Positions 54,480 through 64,000 of a DNA stretch of 64,000 nucleotides are shown here, piece after piece; positions within the stretch are counted from its first letter, which is position 1; each line of letters starts with the position of its first letter. The translations under genes and the position numbers were made by a program. The stretch is from the NCBI GenBank assembly GCA_002682825.1, contig NOKP01000002.1, positions 6,217,239-6,281,238 of the forward strand, given 5' to 3'. The DNA comes from Neonectria sp. B-13. Taxonomy: Eukaryota > Ascomycota > Sordariomycetes > Hypocreales > Nectriaceae. Below the pieces are notes generated by a model that saw only the letters and a program-made list of their open reading frames with translations, did no database searches and had not been told where the DNA came from.

Positions 54480-56906
54480 TCTACTACCTATGCTAAGAAG
54501 GAGTTATATAATGCTTTATAGGAAAGTAGAGTTTTCTATTAATGTTTCTTTACCTTTAGTCCTTATAGTAAATACTTTTAGATTAAGAAAGATTATAATC
54601 TTTAGGCTTTAAGTATAATAGAATAGATTATAAAGGCTAAGATATAGAAAGTAATTAATATATTTTAGTCTAAGGCTAAAAATATCTATTAGTAAGAAGT
54701 AGAGTTAATTAAGGAATAGAATAACTTTACTTTACTTAATTTATAGCTCTACTAGCTTAGCTTAGTCCTCTATCTAGCTAACTTTAATAAGAGAAAGAAC
54801 CATTTAAGAGGATTAATCTCAATAGAATATAAAATCAATCTATAAGAACTAAAGAGTATAAAAGATACTAAGCTTTATTATATCTATATTACTTTTGATT
54901 AATTGGTTAATAAAGCAAAGGCAATTATTATACTAAGTATTATATCTTAGAATATGCTTTTTAAGATTAACTAGAAGGATATAAACAAAGAGAGGAATAA
55001 ACTATTCTATTTTAGATTTAAGGCTAAGATATAGAAGAAGTATATACTAATAGTTAAATAATTACTTATATATATTATTTAAGTAATAAGTATAGAAAAG
55101 GAAGATTATTTACTATTTAAGCTTAATAGATAATAGACTAATACTTATAATATTCTAATAGATTATACTAATAATATATCTATTATATAAGATACTAATA
55201 GTAGTAATCCTACTATCCTAGTAGTTAAAAAGCTATTTTTAATGCTTAAGAGTAATATCTTAGAGCTACTTATCTTTATATTCAATTACTTTACTAAGGA
55301 GACTAAATATAATAGCATTCTTATTAGCTTCTTAACTGTTCTTAGTATTAGAAAAGATAATACTTAGGAAGGGTATAGTAACTTTATACTAAAGCTATTA
55401 AGAATTATTAATATTATCTAACTTCTTATTATTAAATATACTATAGATTAATAGGCTAAATCAATTAAGGTTAAGATCTAGTATAATTAGACTTAAGAAG
55501 AAGCTAAGGAAAACAGTCCTAATCATTTTAATCTAATATTAGGAATAATATACTAGTTTATAATTAGAGGAAAAGTAGGCTAATAGATAATTCTTATATA
55601 GTTTATTATATAACTCTAAACCTATAGAATAGCTATAAATAATAATACTACTGTATAAGGCTTAGTAAGCTAGGATAAAAAGGATATTATATTTAAGCAT
55701 ATTCAACTGAATGTATTTAGTATTTAGTCTATAATCTAAATAGTAATATATTAAATAGAAGATATATTATATAAGAACTTACTCTTATATAAAGACTATA
55801 AAGAGTAAACTTTAGTTAAGTTAAGATTACTAGAAATCCCATAGGATAATATAATAGATAATATAATAAATATAACAATTAATTACTTATTTATTAATAT
55901 TTTATATTAGCTTAATAGTAGAGTAATAAAAGGCTAGATCATTTAAAAGATCTTATAAAATAAATTGCTAAGAGAGTTATAGATTAAGTTAATTATTAGC
56001 TTAGATATAAAACTTAATGTAAAATAGGTATATATATATAGGCTTAATATTAAGAAGATTCTAGAACTATTTATATTTCTTATATATCTTTCTAAAGGCT
56101 TTCTAGTATATACTTATAAGCTTCTTATTATAAGGTATAAGAATATACTTAATAGAGGTATTTAGAATGTTTTAATAGATAGTAGGAAGATTATAGTAGT
56201 TATAAATGCCTATAAGGGCTTCTTAGTATTAGAGTAGCTTAAGGTTGTTTATTAGTTTCTTCTATAAAAGGTTATTATTCTACTTATATATTACCTTTAG
56301 CTAGTACTATTATTCTAGGAAGAGATATAAGTAAATATATAGAATAAGACTAGCTTTACTACTATTATTTAAGTAACTAAAGAGGTAGAAAAGAAGGAGG
56401 CTTAACTAGAAGATTAGGTCTAGAGGAGGGAGAGTAAGAGTTAAGAGGTTATTAAAAGCTATATTAGAACTAATAGTAGCTAAGAATAACCCAAAGACTA
56501 TAAATTTAACCTATAGAAGCTTAGCCTTAAAAATCATTAAATATCTATATAATTTACTAGGATTATCCAAAGGCTAAGTATTACTAGCTATAGTTAGAGA
56601 CTTAATATTAATAGCTAAAGGTATATCTTAATTACAATTAGATAGTAGTACTTCTAGAATATATCTATAACTTATAATAGTCTTCTTTAAGAGGTTTACC
56701 TAGATAATAATAGTAGTAATAGTAATAGTAATAATAATAGCCTATATAATCTTTAAGTAGGTTATAGATCTAAGATTACTAGCTTAATCTATAAGCAGCT
56801 TATTATAAATAAAGCTTTTAAAACTAATAAATAATATATAAACTTTTAGTATATTAGTAAAGAGTAGTATTAACTTCTAAGGTTTCTATCTATTATAGAA
56901 GGTTAT
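54480..56906 (+). pseudogene. Decayed telomere-linked RecQ-helicase-type ORF (N-terminal half)
   Basis: One plus frame can be followed from 55302 to 56133 and beyond without frameshift, with TAG/TAA only at Gln/Trp/Arg-type positions. Readable pieces: ETKYNSILISFLTVLSIRKD, EGYSNFILKLLRIINI, ENSPNHFNLILG, RYKNILNRGI then NVLIDSRKIIVV and AYKGF, IYYL-LVLLF, NKTSFTTII. Upstream at ~54850-55000 are DTKLYYIYITFD and NKERNKLFYFRFKAK. This matches the long N-terminal region of the subtelomeric RecQ-like helicases (TLH type) of filamentous ascomycetes. The helicase core is not visible. R1 copy D interrupts the 3' side at 56907. Telomere association is known for the family; whether this copy is at a chromosome end cannot be seen here. 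Confidence 0.62.
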
Positions 56907-57989
56907 CACTATTGAAACTACTATTTGGACCACTGTTTCTGCTTATCCGCAATTGCACTGAATCATATGTTTCCTTTGCTTAAGCTTAACAGAGGGATAG
57001 ATCTTTGGATTTTGAACCTAATTATTAACTTTTACCCCCTCCATCGGTTTATATCTTCCCTTTGCTAATGAATGACAGCATCAGCAGAACTCCCTCCGCC
57101 AAATCCCTCTATACTTCATGGCTAATATTAGAGATGACTATAGCAGGATTCCCTTAGTTTCCAATGCATTACTCCTTTAGCTATAGGTTGGTTAGAATAA
57201 TATTACCTATTAACTGTATAATCCATAAGGCATAGATAGGGTTGTATAGCTTCTTAAGGAACTCTTTCTCTATAGTAGTAATATTATTATTCCTTTCTAG
57301 CTTTAGAGCTAGCCTCTTTAGAAAGAGCTATTCTATTATAATCCATTGGGCAATTACTATATCAAGCTTTATTTCCTCTTATAGTAGGATATTACAGCTA
57401 AAGACTACTAATTGGACTAACTCCTTAGGTCTAAAGTGATTGATTATAGGCTATTTTATATGCCTTAGGCCAGACTTTTGAGCTACAATTTGTAGTATAG
57501 AAATGAGGCTTGGATATTCTTTCAATTCAATATATAGGTCATATGAGAGCCTATGTATATAGCTTAGTAAGGGCTTGCTGGGCTATAGTGCGATTCGGAT
57601 AGTAGTTATCTTATGCGATCGGTGGTATAGTTGTTGTATTATTTGAAAGGTTGGATAGAATGTGAAGAGGTAACCTAGAAAGTATAGAGACTGGGCTTTT
57701 ATCCTAAGTGGTTTTAGCCTTTTCTAAGGTCTAGCTTTTCTAAGATCTAGCTTTTCCAAGATCTAGCTTTTCCAAGATCTAGCTTTTCTAAGATCTAGCT
57801 TTTCTAGCTGATTAAGGCAGTAAAACTTATACCTTAACTTTATAGTAGAAACTTTTATCTCCTTAAGTCATTATTACCTTAGGCTTGGGTATTAAGCCTA
57901 TTATACTATTGTTTTTTCTGTTTTCTTTTATACTATTTAACTTTTAGCCTCTTCTCTAGGTGTGTGCTACTAAGGACTATTATATCTAA
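56907..57989 (-). mobile_element. R1 element copy D (1,083 bp)
   Basis: CACTATTGAAAC ... TATATCTAA, flanked by an exact 12-bp repeat ATAGAAGGTTAT (56895-56906 and 57990-58001). Five 16-bp tandem units lie near 57720-57805. It is only moderately mutated, close to copy C in quality, and is inserted in the decayed helicase-type ORF. Confidence 0.8.
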
Positions 57990-58074
57990 ATAGAAGGTTA
58001 TAATAAGATTTTTATATTTAACTATAAGTAAAAGAACCTATCTATATATTATAAGATTAGAGGTAGTTCTAGGG

Positions 58075-59060
58075 TTAAGGTTAGGACTGTATATTATAGG
58101 ACTTAGTGCAATTCTAAGTAGGCAGTGAAAATAAAGAGAAAAATGCAAAAAAATACAATAATACTAATACATAAGATAAAATAGATATTAATCAATAGAG
58201 ATAAGTATAATAAATATACTCTTATAGAGTATATAATCTTTTAATATTATAAATAAATAGTATTCTATATTAAAGTTATTTTATTATAGTTTAATCATAG
58301 AATAATAGTTTATATATTAAAAAGAATACATTTAGTACTTCTATTAGTAATACTAATATAGACTAATAGAATTTAGTTTTAAAATAGATAATATCCCTAT
58401 TAGTTTTCTATAAGCTAATATAATAGAGTCTTAAGATAGATAGTATCCCTATTAGTATATATAGCTTAGTTTCTTGGATTATAGAATAGGTATAAGTCCT
58501 TAGTCCTTAGGTAATAATCCTTTAATATAAGAATTATTAGAGGATAGTCTTTATCTATCTATCTAATCTTTCTAGATTGTATAATAGGCTAATAATAGTC
58601 TTCTAATATAAGACTCCTTAATATATTCTTTCTTTCTATAGACTTTATTACTTACCTTACTAATACTTTATCTTTTATCTTACTTAAGATAATAAAATTA
58701 TTACTATAGTTAGTATTACTTTTAGTTAGATCTTTTAACTTTCCTTTATAATATACCTTTTGATTAATCTAATCTCTTATTCCTATCCTTAATCCCCTTC
58801 CTATAGCTTACTTAATCTCTATTCTAACCTTTCTTTCCTACTCTTTAAAGCAATCTCTTCTATCCTAATTATTATATACTAATGTATATATTTTACTAAT
58901 AAAATCTAGAATAAGCAATAGTATCCATAAGACAATAGAGTATTAAGGTAGATATATATCTATTAGTTTCTATAAGCTAATATAATAAAATCTTAGGGTA
59001 AATAGTATCCCTATCAGTTTCTATAAGCTAATACAATAGAGTCTTAAGGTAAATAGTATC
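58075..59060 (+). repeat. R2 dispersed repeat, copy 4
   Basis: Starts TTCTAGGGTTAAGGTTAGG; at least ~800 bp match copy 5 at 62350 in the same orientation, about 4.28 kb apart. The spacing could reflect an element bounded by direct repeats or a tandem duplication. Confidence 0.62.
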
Positions 59061-60859
59061 CCTATTAGTCAATAATGCCTTTCTATCTTATCTATAACTA
59101 CTACCTCTTTAAAAGTCCAATCATATAGCTTATTACCCCTTCCTATAGCTAACCTCTAGGGATATTACTTAGTAATAAATACTAACTAGCTCTATAATAT
59201 TATAATCAGTAGAAAAAGAAAAGAAACCTTAGATAAATATAACTATTCTATTAAAAATAAATAAGAAAATAAATAAATAAAGATAAAAATATAAATAAGG
59301 AATAAGTAGATAGATAGACCTTTATTTACTCTATTATTTCTTCTACTGATTATTTACAAAATGGCTCTATATATACTATCTACCTAAGAAAAAAGAGATT
59401 ATAAATAGGAATAAGAAAGACTATACTACCTATAAATACAGTAAGATAAGTAAGTATAATATCTTTAATAGTATTCTAATAATCTAAATATTTACTTTCT
59501 TAATACAATTAGTAGTAATAACTTAGTATATCCTATTAAGAATATATCTTTTAATAATTTATATTCTTTACTAATAGTATTTAACTATTTAATTAATCTT
59601 ATTCTAGCTTAATAAAATGTTTTTAATCCTAGTAAATAACTCTTACTAATATAGCTAAGATATTAAAGTCTAAGGCTTATTATAGCTAAAGAGCTAAGTA
59701 TAATAGATAGTATAATAGTAGTAGCTATTATAGCTACTCTATTACTAATTGAACTATAATAGAGATATTAAAGCCTTAGGCTTACTAAGATACTATCCTT
59801 TACCCCTTTAATAACCAGTTAGATAAAAGTAATAATCAATAAGATACTAACTACTACTAGTACTACCTATCCTCTAGAGCCCTTTATTACCCTTCTATCT
59901 ACTCTAACCTTATATAATACCTTATATTCTTTTCCTTCTACTTAGGATTAGCTCTTAGACTATTAAGTTCTACTTAATATTAATATAAATATTAAACCTA
60001 AGATACTTAAAGTATAGGTATTATCTTTCCTTTTATCTTTTTTAACCCTTTCTATTTATATTACTATAGGTTTAGTCTTTAATACTAAGCTTAGGTCCTA
60101 GATTCTTATAACCCTTATACAATCATAAAGTTCTCTTTAGTAAGAAGGCTTACCTTCTATATTAAGTAGTCCTCCTCTATTACCTTTAGGATCTTTAAGT
60201 AGTATAGAGTCCTTAGGTCTATTTATACTATTAGCCTTACTATTACCCTCTCCTAGCCTAATAAGCTTAGTCTTAGGCTATTTTCTTTAAGCTATCTATA
60301 ACTAAGAAACTATAAATAGTACTAACTTTCTTTAGATATAAAGTAATATATATAATTATATATTTTAGACATTTTTTACATTTGATTATAGCTATATATT
60401 ATCTTTAGACCCTATTATCTACTTACTAAAATTATACTTATATAATTATACTTAGGTTAATACTTAGAAGAGTATAATAAGCCTAAATATATATAGATAA
60501 TCTAAGAAAGAGTCTAGTATTTCTAATAGTCTTTTTCTCCCTTGCTAACCATTTTTAGCAATAGGAATAGTACTTATAACCCTTAGGCCTTCTTCTAATA
60601 GTAGTAGTCCTTTCTCTTTAACTAACTAGCTAAGTTATTCTCCTTCTATAAGATATAAGCCAGTCTCCTCTAGGCCTTAGTAATCATTTTATAATAGTAG
60701 AATATTAATAGTATATAGCTTAGGGCTAAGGATTTAATAGTTATTTACTTATCTAATAACTTCTATCTTATCTTTCTCCTGCTTTATAAGTATAATCTTA
60801 TTATTAATTAAGTCATTTAGTTATATAACCTTAATCTTACTAATATATAATATATCCCT
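59061..60859. repeat. AT-rich decayed DNA
   Basis: No recognisable frame or element in this part. Its composition matches the rest of the right end. Confidence 0.45.
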
Positions 60860-62060
60860 CTTAGCTATTTTATAATAGTTAGTATCTATATTTCTATTCT
60901 TTTCTTCTTCCTTAAGGCTACTTATTTAATAATATTAATTATCTTAAATAGCTTCTTACTAAAATAGTAATAGGATCTCTATAATTAAATTATTATTCTA
61001 ATAGTCTATAAGACTATTTCTAACCCTATTTAATAGAAGATCTTTTATATATATAATATTACCTATACTAAGTCTTACTCCTTTAGGGAAAAGCTAGGGA
61101 TAGATTAGTAGAGAGTAGAGAATAAGAGCTAGTTGTTTTATCTTATATATACTATCCTAGCTAAAGACCTTTTCTACTTTTAGACCTTTATTATAGAGAA
61201 AGTAAACTTAATTATTATTCTAACTATAAGGGAAGAGCTAGTTAGCTATTTCTAGAACTTATACTTACTCTTTTAGGCTTATAACCTAAAGAATATCTTT
61301 GCTTAACCTAGCCTTTAAGAAACCTTATATATATTCTAGGATATAGTCTTAGTAGGCTTTAACCTAAGCTAACTGAATATATACTTATACTAGCTTAATA
61401 TTAGGATGTAAAACCATATAAGTAGCCTTATTTCCTTTGACTAGTCTAAGCCTTAGACCCTCTTATAAAAGAACTAATACAATTACTATCTTTATAAGCA
61501 GCTTAGGGATATTACTCTAGAAGCCCTTCTAGCTATAACTTACTTCTATTCCTTCCTTCTCTATAATATAAGTACTTATACCTCTAAGGTTAAGCTTACT
61601 TAAACCTCTAACCTAGTATAGCTAGAGGCCTAGTAACCTAGTATTATTTATACTAAGGTATATAACTATAATAAGAAGCTCTTTAGTATAATGTTTAATG
61701 ACTACTAACTCTTTAGTTCTAGGTTCCTCTTCTTTCTTACCTTTAATAAGAGTATAGTCAAGGACCTATTCTCTATGAGCTAGAATCACTAGTAGGCCTT
61801 TATACCCTAGCTTAACTGCCCTACCCTTCTTTATGCCTAAGAGGTAAATAAGTAGTATCTATAGGCTATCTTAAACCCTTAAGCCTTAATTAACTATAGT
61901 ATTCAGAAGGAGGTTACTTTCTATCTAAATACTATTCTAGCTATATAGAGTAGTAATACCTTCTATCTAGACTAAAGCTCTTATACTAGCTTATTAATCT
62001 ATATTATTTTACTAAACCTAGAGCCTAAGGAATACTACTCATTCTAGGCTATCCCTACTA
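60860..62060 (-). pseudogene. Unrecognised decayed ORF between two R2 copies
   Basis: On the minus strand one frame runs for about 400 codons without a frameshift, broken almost only by TAG/TAA. Protein-like pieces are LLIYLLGIKKGRAVKLGYKG, LDYTLIKGKKEEEPRTKELV, VRGLSKLNLRGISTYIIEKE, IPKLLIKIVIVLVLL, LVKGNKATYMVLHPNIKLV, FPKGVRLSIGNIIYIKDLLL and SSLKEEEKNRNI. I recognise no domain. Its position between same-direction R2 repeats suggests it is the coding part of a RIP-inactivated mobile or subtelomeric element. Confidence 0.45.
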
Positions 62061-62349
62061 AAGATATAAATGCTCTTATCTTTACCTAGGCTACTCACTT
62101 AGTTCTTCCTCTTAATTATATCTTCCTTAAGTTATTACCTTACTAAGCTAACTATAGTAATACTATACTCTCTTTATCCCCTCCCCCAGTCTAATAGATA
62201 CTTAACTTCTATACTATATAGCTTCTCTATTAGCTTCTTATATATACCTTAAGTAGTAAACTAATACTAAGCTTTAATAAGTAGATTTAACTATCTTATT
62301 AGTATATATAGACTTAAAATAAATATAAATCAAAGGTGGTTCTAGGGTT

Positions 62350-63120
62350 AGGGTTGGGACTGTATGTTATAGGACTTAGTGCAATTCTAAGTAAGCAGTG
62401 AAAATAGAGAGAAAAATGCAGAGAAATATAATAGTACTAATATACAAAGTAAAATAGATATTAATCAATAGAGATAAGTATAATAAATACATTTCTATAG
62501 AGTATATAATCTTTTAATATTATAGATAGATAGTATTTTATATTAAAGTTATTTTATTATAATTTAATTATAGAATAATAATCTATATATTAAAAAGAAT
62601 ATATTTAATACCCCTACTAGTAATACTAATATAGACTAATAGAATTTAGTCTTAAGGTAGATAGTATTTCTATTAGTTTTCTATAAGCTAATATAATAGA
62701 GTCTTAAGGTAGATAGTATCCCTATTAATATATATAGCTTAGTTTCTTAGATTATAGGATAAGTATAAGTCCTTAGTCCTTAGGTAATAGTCCTCTAATA
62801 TAAGAGTTATTAGAAGATAGTCTCTATTTATCTACCTAATCTCTCTAGATTGTATAATAGGCTATAGCAGTCTCTTAATATAAGACTCCCTAGTATACTC
62901 TTTCTTTCTATAGACTCTATTACTTATCTTACTAATACTTTATCTTTTACCTTACTTAAGGTAATAAAGCTATTACTATAGTTAGTATTACTTCTAATTA
63001 GATCTTTTAACTCTTCTTTATAATGTACCTTTTAATCAACCTAATCCCTTGTTCCTATCCTTAATCCCCTTCCTATAGCTTGCTTAATCTCTATTCTAAC
63101 CCTTTTTTCCTACCTTCTAG
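62350..63120 (+). repeat. R2 dispersed repeat, copy 5
   Basis: Starts GGTTCTAGGGTTAGGGTTGG, the clearest telomere-like start of the family, and follows copy 4 to about CTCTATTCTAACCC. It ends at a GC-rich patch (63130-63240) where the satellite begins. Confidence 0.65.
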
Positions 63121-63229
63121 GGCAATCTCTTGATAACAGAAAGCTGTGGGTGTGCGGGCCAGTGGGTGTGCGGCTAGGCCGGATCGGGAAGGTGGGGCAG
63201 AAAGGGGGCCCGGATGTGCGGGTGTGTGC

Positions 63230-64000
63230 GCGATCTGATGCATCCGTGTGTAAGATCCTAGCTTAAAGGCTAGGAAAAGAGGGAAAAGGCAGGGAAAAGG
63301 AGTAAAGAGAGGGAAAAGGGCTAGGAAAGTAGCAATCTGATACATCTATGTATGAGATCCTGATTAGAAGGCTAGGAAAAGCTGAAATAGTAGGGTAAAA
63401 GGCTAAGGTTAAGGTATAAAGGCTAAGAAAAGAGAGAAAAAGTAAGGAAAAGAGGGTAAAGAGAGGGAAAAANGAAAAGAGGGAAAAGGCAGGGAAAAGG
63501 AGTAAAGAGAGGGAAAAGGGCTAGGAAAGTAGCAATCTGATACATCTATGTATGAGATCCTGATTAGAAGGCTAGGAAAAGCTGAAATAGTAGGGTAAAA
63601 GGCTAAGGTTAAGGTATAAAGGCTAAGAAAAGAGAGAAAAAGTAAGGAAAAGAGGGTAAAGAGAGGGAAAAATGGGTATAGGGTAGCAATCTGATACATC
63701 TATGTATGAGATCCTGATTAGAAGGCTAGGAAAAGCTAAAGAAGTAGAGTAAAAGGTTAAGGCTAAGGTATAAAGGCTAGGAAAAAAGGGAAAAGGTAAG
63801 GAAAAAAGGGTAAAGAGAGGGAAAAAGGGGTATAGGGTAGTAATCTGATACATCCGTGTATGAGATCCTGACTAGTTGACTTAGAAAAGCTGTAATAGTA
63901 GGGTAAAAGGCTAAGGCTAAGGTATAAAGAGAAGAAAAAGAGAGAAAAGGTAAGGAAAAAAGGGTAAAGAGAGGGAAAAAGGGGTATAGGGTAGTAATCT
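63230..64000 (+). repeat. 154-bp satellite array running off the window
   Basis: The landmark G[CT]AATCTGATACATC recurs at 63532, 63686, 63840 and 63994, exactly 154 bp apart; an earlier unit at 63332 precedes the N and a variant unit starts at 63230. Units carry purine-rich stretches (GAGAGGGAAAAAG). They differ by a few transitions. A GC-rich non-mutated lead-in lies at 63130-63240. Confidence 0.85.
63473..63473. other. Ambiguous base at a 199-bp perfect duplication
   Basis: A single N. The 199 bp before it (63274-63472) are identical to the 199 bp after it (63474-63672), as if two overlapping contig ends were placed side by side instead of merged. Confidence 0.9.

Overview
The window is nuclear DNA from a filamentous ascomycete (Pezizomycotina, probably a Sordariomycete). 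The evidence is short introns of 46-143 nt with GTRNGN donors and CTAAC/CTGAC branch points, Zn2Cys6 regulators, a SesA-domain protein, a NACHT-WD40 NLR, and a sharp split between GC-normal gene islands and very AT-rich blocks. In those blocks nearly every stop inside an old reading frame is TAG, TAA or TGA where Gln, Trp or Arg is expected, and related repeat copies differ mostly by C-to-T or G-to-A changes. That is the footprint of repeat-induced point mutation (RIP).

Gene island 1 (1-17.06 kb) holds the 3' end of a sterol-glucosyltransferase-like gene, a divergent pair of RTA1-like membrane protein (with an in-frame TAG) and UPC2-type Zn2Cys6 regulator, a solo LTR inside an older LTR fragment, and an unrecognised multi-pass membrane protein. 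It continues with an 11-exon secreted subtilase carrying a Cys-rich, chitin-binding-like N-terminus (one-base frameshift), a degenerate Ras-like protein, and an unrecognised gene split by one TAG and cut off at its 5' end by an LTR.

The immunity-type locus (18.0-24.5 kb) has two convergent genes, one a SesA-domain protein, which both end in a sigma-like amyloid motif. Beside them is a NACHT-WD40 NLR broken by several RIP-type stops and a frameshift. This is the layout of fungal NLR/amyloid programmed-cell-death systems.

The repeat block (24.5-38 kb) is nested. An old dispersed repeat (R2) carries copies of a 1.05-1.11 kb element without terminal inverted repeats (R1, ~12-14 bp target duplications, internal 16-bp tandem repeats, a decayed ORF). 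One R1 copy was split by a solo LTR, and that LTR was hit by two more R1 copies. Next comes a complete but mutated Ty3/gypsy chromovirus-type element with 191-bp LTRs, a perfect 5-bp target duplication, and an extra antisense ORF between pol and the 3' LTR.

Island 2 (38-51.3 kb) is gene-poor: two copia RNase H fragments, a LINE fragment, a hAT transposase remnant, a 13-bp minisatellite, a complete six-exon Zn2Cys6 regulator, a frameshifted secreted-protein remnant and two small secreted-protein candidates.

The right end (51.6-64 kb) is RIP-mutated and subtelomere-like: four more R2 copies that begin with TTAGGG-type sequence, a decayed telomere-linked RecQ-helicase-type ORF, an unrecognised decayed minus-strand ORF, and a 154-bp satellite running off the window. 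A single N in that satellite joins two identical 199-bp stretches, so the assembly there is doubtful. I saw no tRNA, rRNA or CRISPR array.
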